Assembly: GCF_030486595.1 (NCBI RefSeq)
Contig: NZ_JAUJZH010000005.1
Location: 1 to 64,000, forward strand
DNA: 64,000 nt
Direction: 5' to 3'
Source of the DNA: Variovorax ginsengisoli
Lineage (GTDB): Bacteria; Pseudomonadota; Gammaproteobacteria; Burkholderiales; Burkholderiaceae_C
Shown: in pieces, positions 1-11,555 of the stretch
Layout of the letters: each line of letters starts with the position of its first letter
How positions within the stretch are numbered: position 1 is the first letter of the stretch
Notes under the pieces: generated by a model
Told to the model about the DNA's origin: nothing
What the model saw: only the letters and a program-made list of their open reading frames with translations
The model's database searches: none
Made by a program: the position numbers and the translations under genes

Positions 1-358
1 GGCGCTCGCCTATGCCAAGGAGCGCCAGGCCTTCGGCGGCAGCATCTTCGACCAGCAGGCGGTGGGCTTCCGGCTCGCCGAATGCGCCACCCAGCTCGAG
101 GCGGCCCGGCAGCTGATCTGGCATGCGGCCGCCTTGCGCGACGCTGGCCGGCCCTGCCTCAAGGAGGCGGCGATGGCCAAGCTGTTCGCCAGCGAGATGG
201 CCGAGCGGGTCTGCAGCGCCGCGATCCAGACGCTGGGCGGCTATGGCTACGTCAACGATTTTCCGCTCGAGCGCATCTACCGGGACGTGCGCGTGTGCCA
301 GATCTACGAAGGCACATCGGACATCCAGAAGCTGCTGATCCAGCGGGCCTTGGCCTGA
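1..358 (+). CDS. Acyl-CoA dehydrogenase, C-terminal part (5' end outside window)
   Basis: This is the last 118 codons of a flavin-dependent acyl-CoA dehydrogenase, which oxidises an acyl-CoA to the 2-enoyl-CoA and passes electrons to ETF. The reading frame is open from base 2. The visible part is the C-terminal helical domain: AYAKERQAFG, then LGGYGYVNDFPLERIYRDV, then the family signature IYEGTSDIQKLLIQRAL close to the end. The substrate cannot be assigned because the substrate-binding half lies outside the window. The TGA stop at 356-358 is the first three bases of a 65-bp repeat that recurs at 62761-62825, so the repeat supplies the stop codon. Family assignment is firm; substrate unknown. 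Confidence 0.93.
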   Translation, partial: ALAYAKERQAFGGSIFDQQAVGFRLAECATQLEAARQLIWHAAALRDAGRPCLKEAAMAKLFASEMAERVCSAAIQTLGGYGYVNDFPLERIYRDVRVCQIYEGTSDIQKLLIQRALA

Positions 359-420
359 GACCTTGCGGGACAGACCAAGAAATTTCGCAGCAACTGTTGC
401 TCTGTTCTCAACTAATCAGA
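356..420 (+). repeat. 65-bp interspersed hairpin repeat, copy A
   Basis: This block is 65 bp long, and the reverse complement of 62761-62825 is the same length and matches at 56 positions by hand alignment (about 86%). It begins TGAGACCTTGCGGGAC and ends CTCAACTAATCAGA. The ends are imperfect inverted repeats: GGACAGACCAA at one side, and the complement of TTGCTCTGT near the other. Its first three bases are the stop codon of the upstream acyl-CoA dehydrogenase. A shorter related piece lies at 24080-24100. It may be a REP/MITE-like element or a mobile terminator; neither is proven. Confidence 0.8.
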
Positions 421-470
421 TGGGCTCTGCACAATACGCCCTGGAACTTTCCGCCGCCCACGCCCTTTTC

Positions 471-911
471 ATGTCCGCTTCCCCCTCCAGCCCCGCCCGT
501 GTCCCCTGCCCCTGCGGGCGCCGTGACCGGCGGGAGCTGCCCCTGGCCTACGCGCAGTGCTGCGGCCGCTATGTGGACGATTTTGCGCACACGCCGGCAC
601 CGGACGCCGAATCGCTAATGCGCTCGCGCTACACCGCCTTCGTGCGCGAACGCGCCGACTACCTGCTGGCCACCTGGCACGCCTCGACCCGACCGGCGAG
701 CATCGACTTCGAGCCGGCCGTGAAATGGCTGGGCCTGGACGTCCGCTCGCGCTCGGTGCTGGATGCCGACCACGCGGAGGTCGAGTTCGTCGCCCGCCAG
801 CGCAACGGCGCCGGCGTGGCGAGCCGGCTGCACGAGCGCAGCCGCTTCGTGCGCCAGGAGGATGACGAGGGGCTCCATCGCTGGTATTACGTCGACGGCG
901 ACCTTCACTGA
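471..911 (+). CDS. YchJ family (UPF0225) protein
   Basis: A 146-residue cytoplasmic protein of the YchJ/UPF0225 family; the molecular role is unknown. The N-terminus carries a SEC-C-like metal-binding cysteine pattern (CPCGRR near residue 13, then QCCGRY), followed by the family motif AESLMRSRYTAF and the aromatic ending HRWYYVDGD. I chose the ATG at 471 because the family starts just ahead of the CPCG motif. The open frame runs further upstream to 363, but that extension is translated from the 65-bp repeat and is not conserved-looking. It has no evident operon partner. Confidence 0.85.
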   Translation: MSASPSSPARVPCPCGRRDRRELPLAYAQCCGRYVDDFAHTPAPDAESLMRSRYTAFVRERADYLLATWHASTRPASIDFEPAVKWLGLDVRSRSVLDADHAEVEFVARQRNGAGVASRLHERSRFVRQEDDEGLHRWYYVDGDLH

Positions 912-959
912 CAGATTTGGTCGGAAAGGTCCGTTGGCCCGCGCGCGGACTCGAATCGA

Positions 960-978
960 TGCTATTGATTTCGTAGCA
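960..978. repeat. Short inverted repeat TGCTA-N9-TAGCA
   Basis: In the 220-bp gap between the YchJ-like gene and the DUF3047 gene, TGCTA (960-964) and TAGCA (974-978) form a small inverted repeat around an AT-rich centre. From memory, similar GCTATTGA...TAGC motifs are common between genes in Comamonadaceae, but I could not check this. A TATATT sequence at 1032-1037 is a possible -10 element for the next gene without a convincing -35 partner. Nothing else is evident in the gap. Confidence 0.4.
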
Positions 979-1131
979 ATCCCGACGGATTGTGTCCCTT
1001 GTGGCGACAGAGCGATTCCTTCCGGGCTATTTATATTGCGCCGCTCCTGCCTCACACTCCGTACCCTGTGATTGTTGCGCCGAAGGCGCAGCGACGATCC
1101 GCTCAACCGGCCGCAGGCCAAGAGGTGCACC

Positions 1132-1983
1132 ATGGGCAGCTGGACGAACCGCACGCTGGATTGGGGGCGGCTGTGCGCCGCGATGGCGCTGCCGGCCGTG
1201 GCCGCGCTGCTCTTGGCCGCGCCGGACGCGCGCGCGCAGGACAAGAACCTGCTCACGCCTTTCTCGGGCGCGACCGGAGCCCAGCCGCCCGCGCCGTGGC
1301 ATTTCACCACCTTGCCCAACAAGTCGCCGACCCGCTTCGAGGTCGACCAGCTCGACGGCCAGCGCGTGCTCAAGGTCGATGCCGACAACTCCTACGGGAA
1401 CTTGGTGCATCCCGCCCGAGTGGAGCTCAACGAGCAGGCCACGCTGGCCTGGCGCTGGCGGGTGGAGTCTTTCGTCGAGGGCGCCGACCTGCGCACGCGC
1501 TCCGGCGACGATGGCGCGGCCAAGGTCTGCGTGTTCTTCGATTTCCCGGCCGACCGGCTGTCCGTCGGCGAGCGCACCCGTCTGTCGCTGGCGCGCCGCG
1601 CCACCGGCGAGGCGGTGCCGACCGAGACCCTGTGCTACGTCTGGGACAACAAGGAAGCCAAGGGCAACGCGTTCGACAACGCCTTCACCAAGCGCATCCG
1701 CATGGTGGTGCTCGAATCCGGCGCCGCGGCCAAGCCGGGCAGCTGGACGTCCGAGCGCCGCAACCTGCTGTCGGACTACCGCCGTGCCTTCGGCGAAGAG
1801 GCCGGCGACATCCGGCCCGACGTGACGGCGGTGGCGGTCTCGGCCGACGCCGACAACACCCACGGCCACGGCATCGCCTACTTCTCGGACCTCGACCTCC
1901 GCGGCAATCCGCCCCCGCCGGCGGCCGCAGCGGCCGCCTCGCCCGCGCCAGCGTCGGTCGAACGGCCGGCTCAGGGCCAATAG
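1132..1983 (+). CDS. DUF3047 family exported protein
   Basis: A 283-residue protein with an N-terminal signal peptide: a basic start, then a hydrophobic stretch ALPAVAALLLAAPDARA with likely cleavage after ARAQ near residue 35. The mature part matches the DUF3047 family, with WRWRVESF, the DDGAAKVCVFFDFP block, LCYVWDNKEAKG and a final HGHGIAYFSDLDL. The function of DUF3047 is unknown; the layout suggests a periplasmic beta-rich domain. The C-terminus is a low-complexity Ala/Pro tail. Start ATG 1132 is chosen for the AGAGG ribosome site just upstream and because it places the signal peptide correctly. It is followed after 37 bp by the DedA-like gene on the same strand. Confidence 0.82.
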   Translation: MGSWTNRTLDWGRLCAAMALPAVAALLLAAPDARAQDKNLLTPFSGATGAQPPAPWHFTTLPNKSPTRFEVDQLDGQRVLKVDADNSYGNLVHPARVELNEQATLAWRWRVESFVEGADLRTRSGDDGAAKVCVFFDFPADRLSVGERTRLSLARRATGEAVPTETLCYVWDNKEAKGNAFDNAFTKRIRMVVLESGAAAKPGSWTSERRNLLSDYRRAFGEEAGDIRPDVTAVAVSADADNTHGHGIAYFSDLDLRGNPPPPAAAAAASPAPASVERPAQGQ

Positions 1984-2020
1984 CGGCTCACCTGGCCCCG
2001 GCCTCCACGTCACTACAACC

Positions 2021-2986
2021 ATGAACGACTTCGTCTCGCTCCTCGCCAGCCAGGGCGCCGCCCTGGTCTTCGCCGCCACGCTCGCGACGCGCCTCGGGGC
2101 GCCGGTACCGGCCGTGCCGTTCCTGGTCGTGGCGGGCGGGTTGACGGTCGGCGGGCAGCTGTCCGTGGTCGCGGTGGTGCTGGCGGCGGTGCTCGGCAAC
2201 ATCCTCGGCGACGGCGTCTGGTTCCTGGCCGGGCGCCGCTGGGGCTACCGCGTGATGCGGCTGCTGTGCCGGATCTCGCTGTCGCCCGACTCCTGCGTCA
2301 GGCGCAGCGAATCGATCCTCGGGCGCTGGGGCGGATGGTCGTTGATCGCGGCCAAATTCGTGCCTGGCGTCTCGGTTGTGGCGCCGCCGATGGCCGGCGC
2401 CCTCGGCATGTCGAACCTGCGTTTCCTGGCCTACGAAACCTTGGCCGCGCTGATCTGGACCCTGCTTTGCCTGTTCGTGGGCCGGATCTTCCATGCCGCG
2501 ATCCAGGACGTGCTGGCGGTGATCTCCAACATCGGCCTGGGCGCGCTGGCGATCGGCGTGCTGGCGCTGGCGGCCTTCATCGGTTGGCGCTGGCGGCAAC
2601 GCCGGCTGGCGCAGCAGGTCGACGACATCGTCCACATCCAGGTCGAAGCCTTGCGCGAGGCCCTGGCGGCGGGCGCCGGCCCGACCGTGATCGACGTCCG
2701 GTCGGACGAGGCCCGCGCGCTCGACGCCCGGGCGATCCCGGGCGCGATCGGCATCGGGCTGAAGCAACTGCCGAAGCGGCTCTCGACCTTCGCCGATGGC
2801 CGCGAAGTGGTCGTCTTCTGCGATTGCCCCGACGACGCCACGGCGATCGCGGCGGCGCGCGTGCTGATGGGCGCCGGCCTGCCGCGGGTGCGCGTGCTGG
2901 CGGGCGGGCTCGACGCCTGGGTGGCGCTGCATGCCGCCGAGCCGATGCGGACGGTTCCGCCGCTGGCGGCGGCGCACTCCGCTTGA
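2021..2986 (+). CDS. DedA family membrane protein fused to a rhodanese domain
   Basis: A 321-residue two-domain protein. Residues 1-190 are a DedA/SNARE-associated-type membrane region with hydrophobic helices and the family motifs GNILGDGVWFLAGRRWG and KFVPGVSVVAPPMAG. Residues about 215-305 are a rhodanese-like domain: VIDVRSDEARALD, then VVVFCDCPDDATA with the candidate catalytic Cys267, then VLAGGLDAW. DedA proteins are membrane proteins linked to lipid carrier transport and envelope homeostasis. Rhodanese domains handle persulfide sulfur or act as redox/binding modules. The loop after the cysteine (CDCPDDA) is not the canonical CxxGxR form, so sulfurtransferase activity is uncertain. This fusion architecture is known in proteobacteria. 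Confidence 0.9.
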   Translation: MNDFVSLLASQGAALVFAATLATRLGAPVPAVPFLVVAGGLTVGGQLSVVAVVLAAVLGNILGDGVWFLAGRRWGYRVMRLLCRISLSPDSCVRRSESILGRWGGWSLIAAKFVPGVSVVAPPMAGALGMSNLRFLAYETLAALIWTLLCLFVGRIFHAAIQDVLAVISNIGLGALAIGVLALAAFIGWRWRQRRLAQQVDDIVHIQVEALREALAAGAGPTVIDVRSDEARALDARAIPGAIGIGLKQLPKRLSTFADGREVVVFCDCPDDATAIAAARVLMGAGLPRVRVLAGGLDAWVALHAAEPMRTVPPLAAAHSA

Positions 2987-3012
2987 TCGCGGGGCCGCAA
3001 GGCGCCTAGAAT
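2983..3012 (+). promoter_or_regulatory. Putative sigma70 promoter for thiC
   Basis: TTGATC (2983-2988) and TAGAAT (3007-3012) are separated by 18 bp. Transcription would start near 3019-3020, exactly where the TPP riboswitch begins. The -35 box overlaps the stop codon of the DedA-rhodanese gene. Assigned by eye from consensus similarity and position. Confidence 0.6.
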
Positions 3013-3019
3013 CGGCCCC

Positions 3020-5082
<2,063 letters not shown>

Positions 5083-5124
5083 GTCGTCATGCTTCCGGGG
5101 GGCGACGTTGTTACGATCGCTCCC

Positions 5125-5817
5125 ATGAAAGCACCTCCCTTCGACGCCGTCCTGTTCGACTGCGACGGCGTCCTGGTCGACTCCGAACCCATCACCAACC
5201 GCGTGCTCGCCGAGATGCTCGGCGAGCTCGGCTGGGCGATCAGCACCGAGGAATCGATGCGGATCTTCACCGGTAAGGCGGTCAAGGACGAAGCCGCGCT
5301 GATCGAGGCCAGGACCGGCTTCGCGATCACGCCCGAGTGGCTGCACGGCTTCCGCGGCCGCCGCAACGAGGCGCTGGAACGTGACCTGCTCGCGATTCCC
5401 AACGCCGCCCTGGCGGTGCGCGCGCTGCACGCGGCGCTGGACGGCCGCATCGCCTGCGCCTCGGGCGCCGATCGTCACAAGGTCGAGCTGCAGCTCGAGA
5501 AGATCGGCATCCTGGACTGCTTCGCCGGCAGGATCTTCAGCGGCCACGAAACCCCGCGCTCCAAGCCCGCGCCGGACGTCTACCTGGCGGCGGCCGCGGC
5601 GCTCGGCGTCGACCCGGCGCGCTGCGCGGTGGTCGAGGACACGGTCACCGGGGCCATGGCCGGCGTCGCGGCCGGCGCCACCGTGTTCGGCTACAGCCCG
5701 AGCGATCTCGGCCACAGCGGGCCCGAAGCGCTTCGGGCCGTCGGCGTGGCACAGATCTTCACCGACATGGCGCAGCTGCCGGGACTGCTGGCCGACTGGC
5801 GCCCCGCCTTCGCCTGA
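5125..5817 (+). CDS. HAD superfamily phosphatase (beta-phosphoglucomutase/Gph-like)
   Basis: A 230-residue haloacid dehalogenase subfamily IA hydrolase. Motif I is FDCDGVLVDSEP with nucleophile Asp12 and general acid Asp14. Motif II is CASGADRHKVELQLEK, and motifs III/IV are SKPAPDVYLAAAAALG and CAVVEDTVTGAMAGVAAG. The helical cap between motifs I and II is the type seen in phosphoglycolate phosphatase, beta-phosphoglucomutase and sugar-phosphate phosphatases, so the substrate is a small phosphorylated metabolite of unknown identity. ATG 5125 is preferred over 5089 because it places motif I at the usual distance from the start. It lies 42 bp after thiC and 10 bp before the patatin gene. Confidence 0.88.
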   Translation: MKAPPFDAVLFDCDGVLVDSEPITNRVLAEMLGELGWAISTEESMRIFTGKAVKDEAALIEARTGFAITPEWLHGFRGRRNEALERDLLAIPNAALAVRALHAALDGRIACASGADRHKVELQLEKIGILDCFAGRIFSGHETPRSKPAPDVYLAAAAALGVDPARCAVVEDTVTGAMAGVAAGATVFGYSPSDLGHSGPEALRAVGVAQIFTDMAQLPGLLADWRPAFA

Positions 5818-5827
5818 TACCCACCGC

Positions 5828-7204
5828 ATGCCCGGCCTGCGCGCGCTCTGTGGTCTCCTGATCGCCGGCTGCCTGGCGGGCTGTTCGTCGATCCGGCCAT
5901 GGCTCAACGAGCCGCTGGTCGAGCGGGCGCCGCCGACTTCCAGCCTGATGGCGCCGGCGTCGGGCCGCGACCCGACGATCCTGGTCGCCGTGACGCTCTC
6001 CGGCGGCGGCGCGCGTGCCGCCGCTTTCGGCTATGGCGTGCTGGAGGAACTGCGCCGCACCAGGTTCGACCTGAACGGCCGCCACTCCGACCTGCTCGAC
6101 GCCACCGACGTGATCAGCGGGGTTTCGGGCGGCAGCATCCTTGCGGCCTACTACGCGGCTTTCGGTGCCGACAAGCTGCCCGACTTCGAGCGCGACTTCC
6201 TGCGCCAGAACTTCCAGAACAGCCTGATCCTGCAGGCCCTGCGGCCGGGCAGCCTGTATGACCTGACATCGCCCTGGTATGGCCGCAGCCACCTGCTGGC
6301 GCGCCGGCTCGACGAGATCTACGAGGGCAAGACCTACGCCGACATCGAGCGCAACGCGCGCCATCCGCAGTTGGTGATCGCGGCCACCGACATGTCGCTG
6401 GGCACGTCCTTCGAATTCACGGCCGACCAGTTCGAGCTGATCTGCTCGGACCTGCAGAGCGTGCCGCTGTCGTTCGCGGTCGCGGCCTCGTCGGCGGTGC
6501 CGATCCTGCTGAGCCCGCTGACGCTCAAGAATTATTCGCAGGAGTGCCGTGATCGCGGCATCGTGCCGCGGCTCGCCGCGCGCGGCGGCGGCAACTACCG
6601 GGCCCGCATGTTCCGCATGCAGGCCAACAGCTACCTCGATGCGCAGAGCCGCCCTTTCATCCACCTGGTCGACGGCGGCGTGGCCGACAACCTGGCGGTG
6701 CGCCGGCTGCTCGACCGCGCCCTGGTCGGTGGCGGCCTGCGCGAGAGCTTCGAGGAGGTCGGCATCCCGCGCGGCAGCGTGCGCAAGCTGATCGTGATCA
6801 GCGTCAACTCGGCCCGTGATCCGGCCAACAACATCGACCAGAGCGACCGGGTGCCGGGTGTCCGCGCGGTGGCCGACACGCTGCTGTTCGGTGCCGGCGC
6901 GCGCGCCACGCTCGAGACCCAGGAGTTCTTGCTCGACACCGCGCGCCAATGGCGGGAGGACCTCAAGTCGCGCAGCGCCGACGGCTCGGATGCGTTCGCG
7001 CCCGACGCCGAGATCCATGTGGTGCAGGTCAACCTGCGCGATGCCGCCGATGGCGAGCTGCGTCAGCGCCTGCTGCAGGTGCCGACCGCGTTCTCGATCA
7101 GCGATGAAGAGGTGACGCGGCTGATCGCGGCGGGGCGCAGCGTGCTGCAGCGCTCGCCCGACTTCCAGGCCTTGAAGCGGTCGCTGGGCGCGGCGCCCGA
7201 CTGA
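5828..7204 (+). CDS. Patatin-like phospholipase lipoprotein
   Basis: A 458-residue predicted lipoprotein. The N-terminus ends in the lipobox LAGC (LLIAGCLAGCSS), so the protein is probably attached to a membrane facing the periplasm. The patatin fold is shown by the oxyanion-hole glycine cluster TLSGGGARAAAFGYG, the nucleophile elbow GVSGGS (Ser100) and the catalytic Asp282 in VDGGVADN. Such Ser-Asp dyad enzymes release fatty acids from membrane lipids. The remaining C-terminal 170 residues include INSARDP-like RssA-family spacing. ATG 5828 is used since it gives a proper lipoprotein signal. It is the last gene of the 5' plus-strand run. Confidence 0.9.
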   Translation: MPGLRALCGLLIAGCLAGCSSIRPWLNEPLVERAPPTSSLMAPASGRDPTILVAVTLSGGGARAAAFGYGVLEELRRTRFDLNGRHSDLLDATDVISGVSGGSILAAYYAAFGADKLPDFERDFLRQNFQNSLILQALRPGSLYDLTSPWYGRSHLLARRLDEIYEGKTYADIERNARHPQLVIAATDMSLGTSFEFTADQFELICSDLQSVPLSFAVAASSAVPILLSPLTLKNYSQECRDRGIVPRLAARGGGNYRARMFRMQANSYLDAQSRPFIHLVDGGVADNLAVRRLLDRALVGGGLRESFEEVGIPRGSVRKLIVISVNSARDPANNIDQSDRVPGVRAVADTLLFGAGARATLETQEFLLDTARQWREDLKSRSADGSDAFAPDAEIHVVQVNLRDAADGELRQRLLQVPTAFSISDEEVTRLIAAGRSVLQRSPDFQALKRSLGAAPD

Positions 7205-7207
7205 GAC

Positions 7208-7411
7208 TCAGGCGTTACCGCGCGGCAGCGTCGCCGTGGCCATCGTGGTGAGCGATGCCACCATCGCCCGGGCCCGGTCCGCCCACATGTGCGACACCAA
7301 CTGCTCGGCGTTCTCGGTCACGAAACCGGCGTTGCGGGTGCGGCCCGAGGTCGCGATGAAGTCCATGAGGTCGGCGAAGGCGGAGCTGTCGGTGTCAAGA
7401 GTCTGCTGCAT
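7208..7411 (-). CDS. Small hypothetical protein (67 aa)
   Basis: A 67-residue protein with no recognisable domain. It is polar, rich in Ala, Thr and Met, and lacks a signal peptide or membrane segment (middle section NAGFVTENAEQLVSHMWADR). The codons are mostly GC-ending as in its neighbours, which favours a real gene. An overlapping plus-strand frame at 7236-7424 looks less natural. No clear Shine-Dalgarno sequence precedes the ATG. It converges with the patatin gene, three bases away, and lies downstream of the AraC regulator, with which it could be co-transcribed. Confidence 0.55.
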   Translation of the reverse strand: MQQTLDTDSSAFADLMDFIATSGRTRNAGFVTENAEQLVSHMWADRARAMVASLTTMATATLPRGNA

Positions 7412-7485
7412 GCGGCGATCGTAGGCCGAGGCCCGTGCCCGTTGCGTCGGACAGGGACTGATTGGGTGCCCGCCAGCGCACTATT

Positions 7486-8538
7486 TCACGGATTCGCCGT
7501 GCCGCTGGCCGGCGGCAGGCCGTTGCGCCTCACTTCGCCCGGCGTGGCGCCTGACCAGGCCCTGAATGCGCGCGAGAAACTTTTCTCATTGCGGAATCCG
7601 ACCGCCAGCGCGATCTGCTTGATCGGCCGGTCGGTCCGGCGCAGCTGGTCGGCCGCCGTTCGATGGCGGATCTCGTCCTTGAGGGCCTGCAGCGACACGC
7701 CTTCATCCATCAGCTGGCGGTGCAGGGTGCGGGTCGACAGGTTCAACAGGGCCGCCAGGGCCTCGGCGGTCGTGGCCTCCGCGGCGCGGGTGCGCAGCAG
7801 TTCGCGCACCCGCTGGCCCAGCAGGCGGTCGCGCCGGTACTGCAGCACCGTGAGCGGCAGGGCGCGGCGCAGCATGGTGCGCAGCGCCGCCTCGTCGCGC
7901 CGCAGCGGCAGCGCGAGGTAGCGCGGGTCGAAGCTGTAGCTGGCGTGTTCGGCGCCAAAGCGCAGGCTGCCGCCGAACATCAGCGGATAGGCCTCCCGGT
8001 GGGGCGGTGCCTCGAACGGAAAGGCGGTGGCACTGAGGGACACCCGCGAATCGATCGCCCAGCAGGCATAGCCGTGGAGGAAGCGCAGGTTGGACACCAG
8101 GCAGAACTCTCGGAAATCGCCCAGCGGCCGGTGTTCGGTGATCGAGACGGTCGCCAGGCCGTCGGCCTGCGACAGCGCGAGCGTGATGTCGTCGGTCAGG
8201 AGCCGCAGGTGGCGGCACCAGCGCTTGATCGCCACCCCCAGATCGGGCGCGCCCAGGGAGGCCCGGCACAGCATGCCGTAGCTGCCCCACGGCAGCTTGC
8301 GCCGGAACCAGCCCAGCGCCTCGTCATCGAGCTCCTGCATCGCGAAGCCCGACAGGACCTCGAATTGCACCGCGGTCACGCGCGCCTGGGGATCGGCCAG
8401 TTCGCGCGGCGTGATCTGTGCCTGTGCCAGGGCCTCGGAAGGGTCGACGCCATAGCGTTCGTAGCCACTAACGATCGCTCGCACGAAGGCCATCGGCGTG
8501 GCTGCGCGGCGGGTGCTTTGGAGCGGGGATGAGGACAT
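7486..8538 (-). CDS. AraC family transcriptional regulator (probable regulator of the adjacent liu genes)
   Basis: A 350-residue regulator with an N-terminal AraC-binding-type sensor domain ([20 protein letters not shown] near the start, [19 protein letters not shown]) and a C-terminal AraC DNA-binding domain. The latter carries two helix-turn-helix motifs ([19 protein letters not shown] and [20 protein letters not shown]) and ends [14 protein letters not shown]. It is divergent from isovaleryl-CoA dehydrogenase with 130 bp between starts, so it probably controls that operon. Known liu regulators in pseudomonads are of the MerR type; this one is different. Start ATG 8538 keeps the sensor domain and avoids overlap with the divergent gene. 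Confidence 0.88.
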   Translation of the reverse strand: MSSSPLQSTRRAATPMAFVRAIVSGYERYGVDPSEALAQAQITPRELADPQARVTAVQFEVLSGFAMQELDDEALGWFRRKLPWGSYGMLCRASLGAPDLGVAIKRWCRHLRLLTDDITLALSQADGLATVSITEHRPLGDFREFCLVSNLRFLHGYACWAIDSRVSLSATAFPFEAPPHREAYPLMFGGSLRFGAEHASYSFDPRYLALPLRRDEAALRTMLRRALPLTVLQYRRDRLLGQRVRELLRTRAAEATTAEALAALLNLSTRTLHRQLMDEGVSLQALKDEIRHRTAADQLRRTDRPIKQIALAVGFRNEKSFSRAFRAWSGATPGEVRRNGLPPASGTANP

Positions 8539-8578
8539 GTCGCCGTGGGGTCCAGCTGGCGTGATTTGCAACCATTGT

Positions 8579-8634
8579 GGCGCCAAATGCGCCGACACAC
8601 GGCGTAAGCTGCGAACTTCCGCCTCGGAAAGTTC
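8579..8634. promoter_or_regulatory. Divergent control region with two inverted repeats
   Basis: Between the AraC-type regulator and the dehydrogenase lie GGCGC-N5-GCGCC (8579-8583 and 8589-8593) and GAACTTCCG / CGGAAAGTTC (8613-8621 and 8625-8634, with one extra base in the second arm). The second could form a hairpin in the leader RNA or be a protein-binding site. Either may be an operator for the divergent regulator. Recognised by eye; no footprint is implied. Confidence 0.4.
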
Positions 8635-8668
8635 CGGCGCGGGCCTGACCGACCAAGGAGACAAACCC

Positions 8669-9841
8669 ATGCACGATCCCGGCCTGAACTTCGACCTGGG
8701 CGACACCATCGATTCGCTGCGTGACGCGATCCAGGACTTTGCCGCCCACGAGATCACGCCGCGCGCCGCCGACATCGACCGCGAGAACCTGTTCCCCGCC
8801 GACCTCTGGAAGAAGCTCGGCGACCTCGGCCTGCACGGCATGACCGTGAAGGAGGAATACGGCGGCACCGAGCTTGGCTACCTGGCGCACATCGTGGCGA
8901 TGGAAGAAGTCTCGCGGGCCTCGGCCTCGGTCGGGCTCTCGTACGGTGCGCATTCCAACCTGTGCGTGAACCAGATCCACCGCAACGGCAGCGAGGCGCA
9001 GAAGAAGAAGTACCTGCCCAAGCTGGTCAGCGGCGAGCACGTGGGCGCGCTGGCGATGAGCGAGCCGAATGCCGGCTCCGACGTCGTCAGCATGAAGCTG
9101 CGGGCCGAGAAGAAGGGCGACCGCTACGTACTCAACGGCGGCAAGATGTGGATCACCAACGGCGGCGACGCCGACACGCTGGTGATCTACGCCAAGACCG
9201 AGCCCGAGATGGGCGCCCGCGGCATGACCGCCTTCATCGTCGAGAAGGGCTTCAAGGGCTTCTCGGCCGGCACCAAGCTCGACAAGCTCGGCATGCGCGG
9301 CTCCAATACCTTCCCGCTCTACTTCGACAACTGCGAGGTGCCCGAGGAAAACGTGCTGGGCGGCGAGGGGATGGGCGCCAAGGTGCTGATGAGCGGCCTC
9401 GACTTCGAGCGCGCGGTGCTCTCGGGCGGCCCGCTGGGCATCATGGCGGCCTGCATGGATGCGGTTCTGCCCTTCGTGCACGAGCGCCAGCAGTTCGGCC
9501 AGAGCATCGGCGAATTCCAGCTGATGCAGGGCAAGCTGGCCGACATGTACTCGACCTGGCAGGCCACGCGCGCCTACGTGTACGCGGTCGGCAAGGCCTG
9601 CGACCGCAGCGACCACGCGCGCACCTTCCGCAAGGACGCGGCCGGCGCCATCCTGTACTCGGCCGAGAAGGCGACCTGGATGGCCGGCGAGGCGATCCAG
9701 GCGCTGGGCGGCGTGGGCTACACCAAGGACTTCCCGGTCGAGCGGCTCTGGCGCGACGCCAAGCTGTACGAGATCGGCGCCGGCACCAGCGAGATCCGGC
9801 GCATGCTGATCGGCCGCGAACTGTTCGCCGAGACTGCCTGA
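8669..9841 (+). CDS. liuA: Isovaleryl-CoA dehydrogenase
   Basis: A 390-residue FAD enzyme oxidising isovaleryl-CoA to 3-methylcrotonyl-CoA, the first committed step of leucine catabolism. It shows [13 protein letters not shown], the FAD-contact block [33 protein letters not shown] and the C-terminal signature [16 protein letters not shown]. The putative catalytic base is Glu247 in [14 protein letters not shown], the position characteristic of isovaleryl-CoA dehydrogenases rather than medium-chain enzymes. ATG 8669 follows AAGGAG with good spacing. The location, immediately upstream of both methylcrotonyl-CoA carboxylase subunits, supports the substrate. Confidence 0.95.
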   Translation: MHDPGLNFDLGDTIDSLRDAIQDFAAHEITPRAADIDRENLFPADLWKKLGDLGLHGMTVKEEYGGTELGYLAHIVAMEEVSRASASVGLSYGAHSNLCVNQIHRNGSEAQKKKYLPKLVSGEHVGALAMSEPNAGSDVVSMKLRAEKKGDRYVLNGGKMWITNGGDADTLVIYAKTEPEMGARGMTAFIVEKGFKGFSAGTKLDKLGMRGSNTFPLYFDNCEVPEENVLGGEGMGAKVLMSGLDFERAVLSGGPLGIMAACMDAVLPFVHERQQFGQSIGEFQLMQGKLADMYSTWQATRAYVYAVGKACDRSDHARTFRKDAAGAILYSAEKATWMAGEAIQALGGVGYTKDFPVERLWRDAKLYEIGAGTSEIRRMLIGRELFAETA

Positions 9842-9851
9842 CGGAGGCGCG

Positions 9852-11551
<1,700 letters not shown>

Positions 11552-11555
<4 letters not shown>

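Noticed and set aside
363..470. N-terminal extension of the YchJ-like protein
   Set aside because: These 36 codons are translated from the hairpin repeat; a similar peptide appears in the other copy in another context, so it is repeat-derived rather than coding.
82..618. Plus-strand frame overlapping the acyl-CoA dehydrogenase end and the YchJ-like gene
   Set aside because: It crosses both real genes in another frame and is Arg/Pro-rich with no family similarity.
7236..7424. Plus-strand 62-codon frame overlapping the small minus-strand gene
   Set aside because: Its composition (Arg/Ser-rich) looks like an antisense shadow and no ribosome site is clear; the minus-strand reading looks more natural, though neither is certain.
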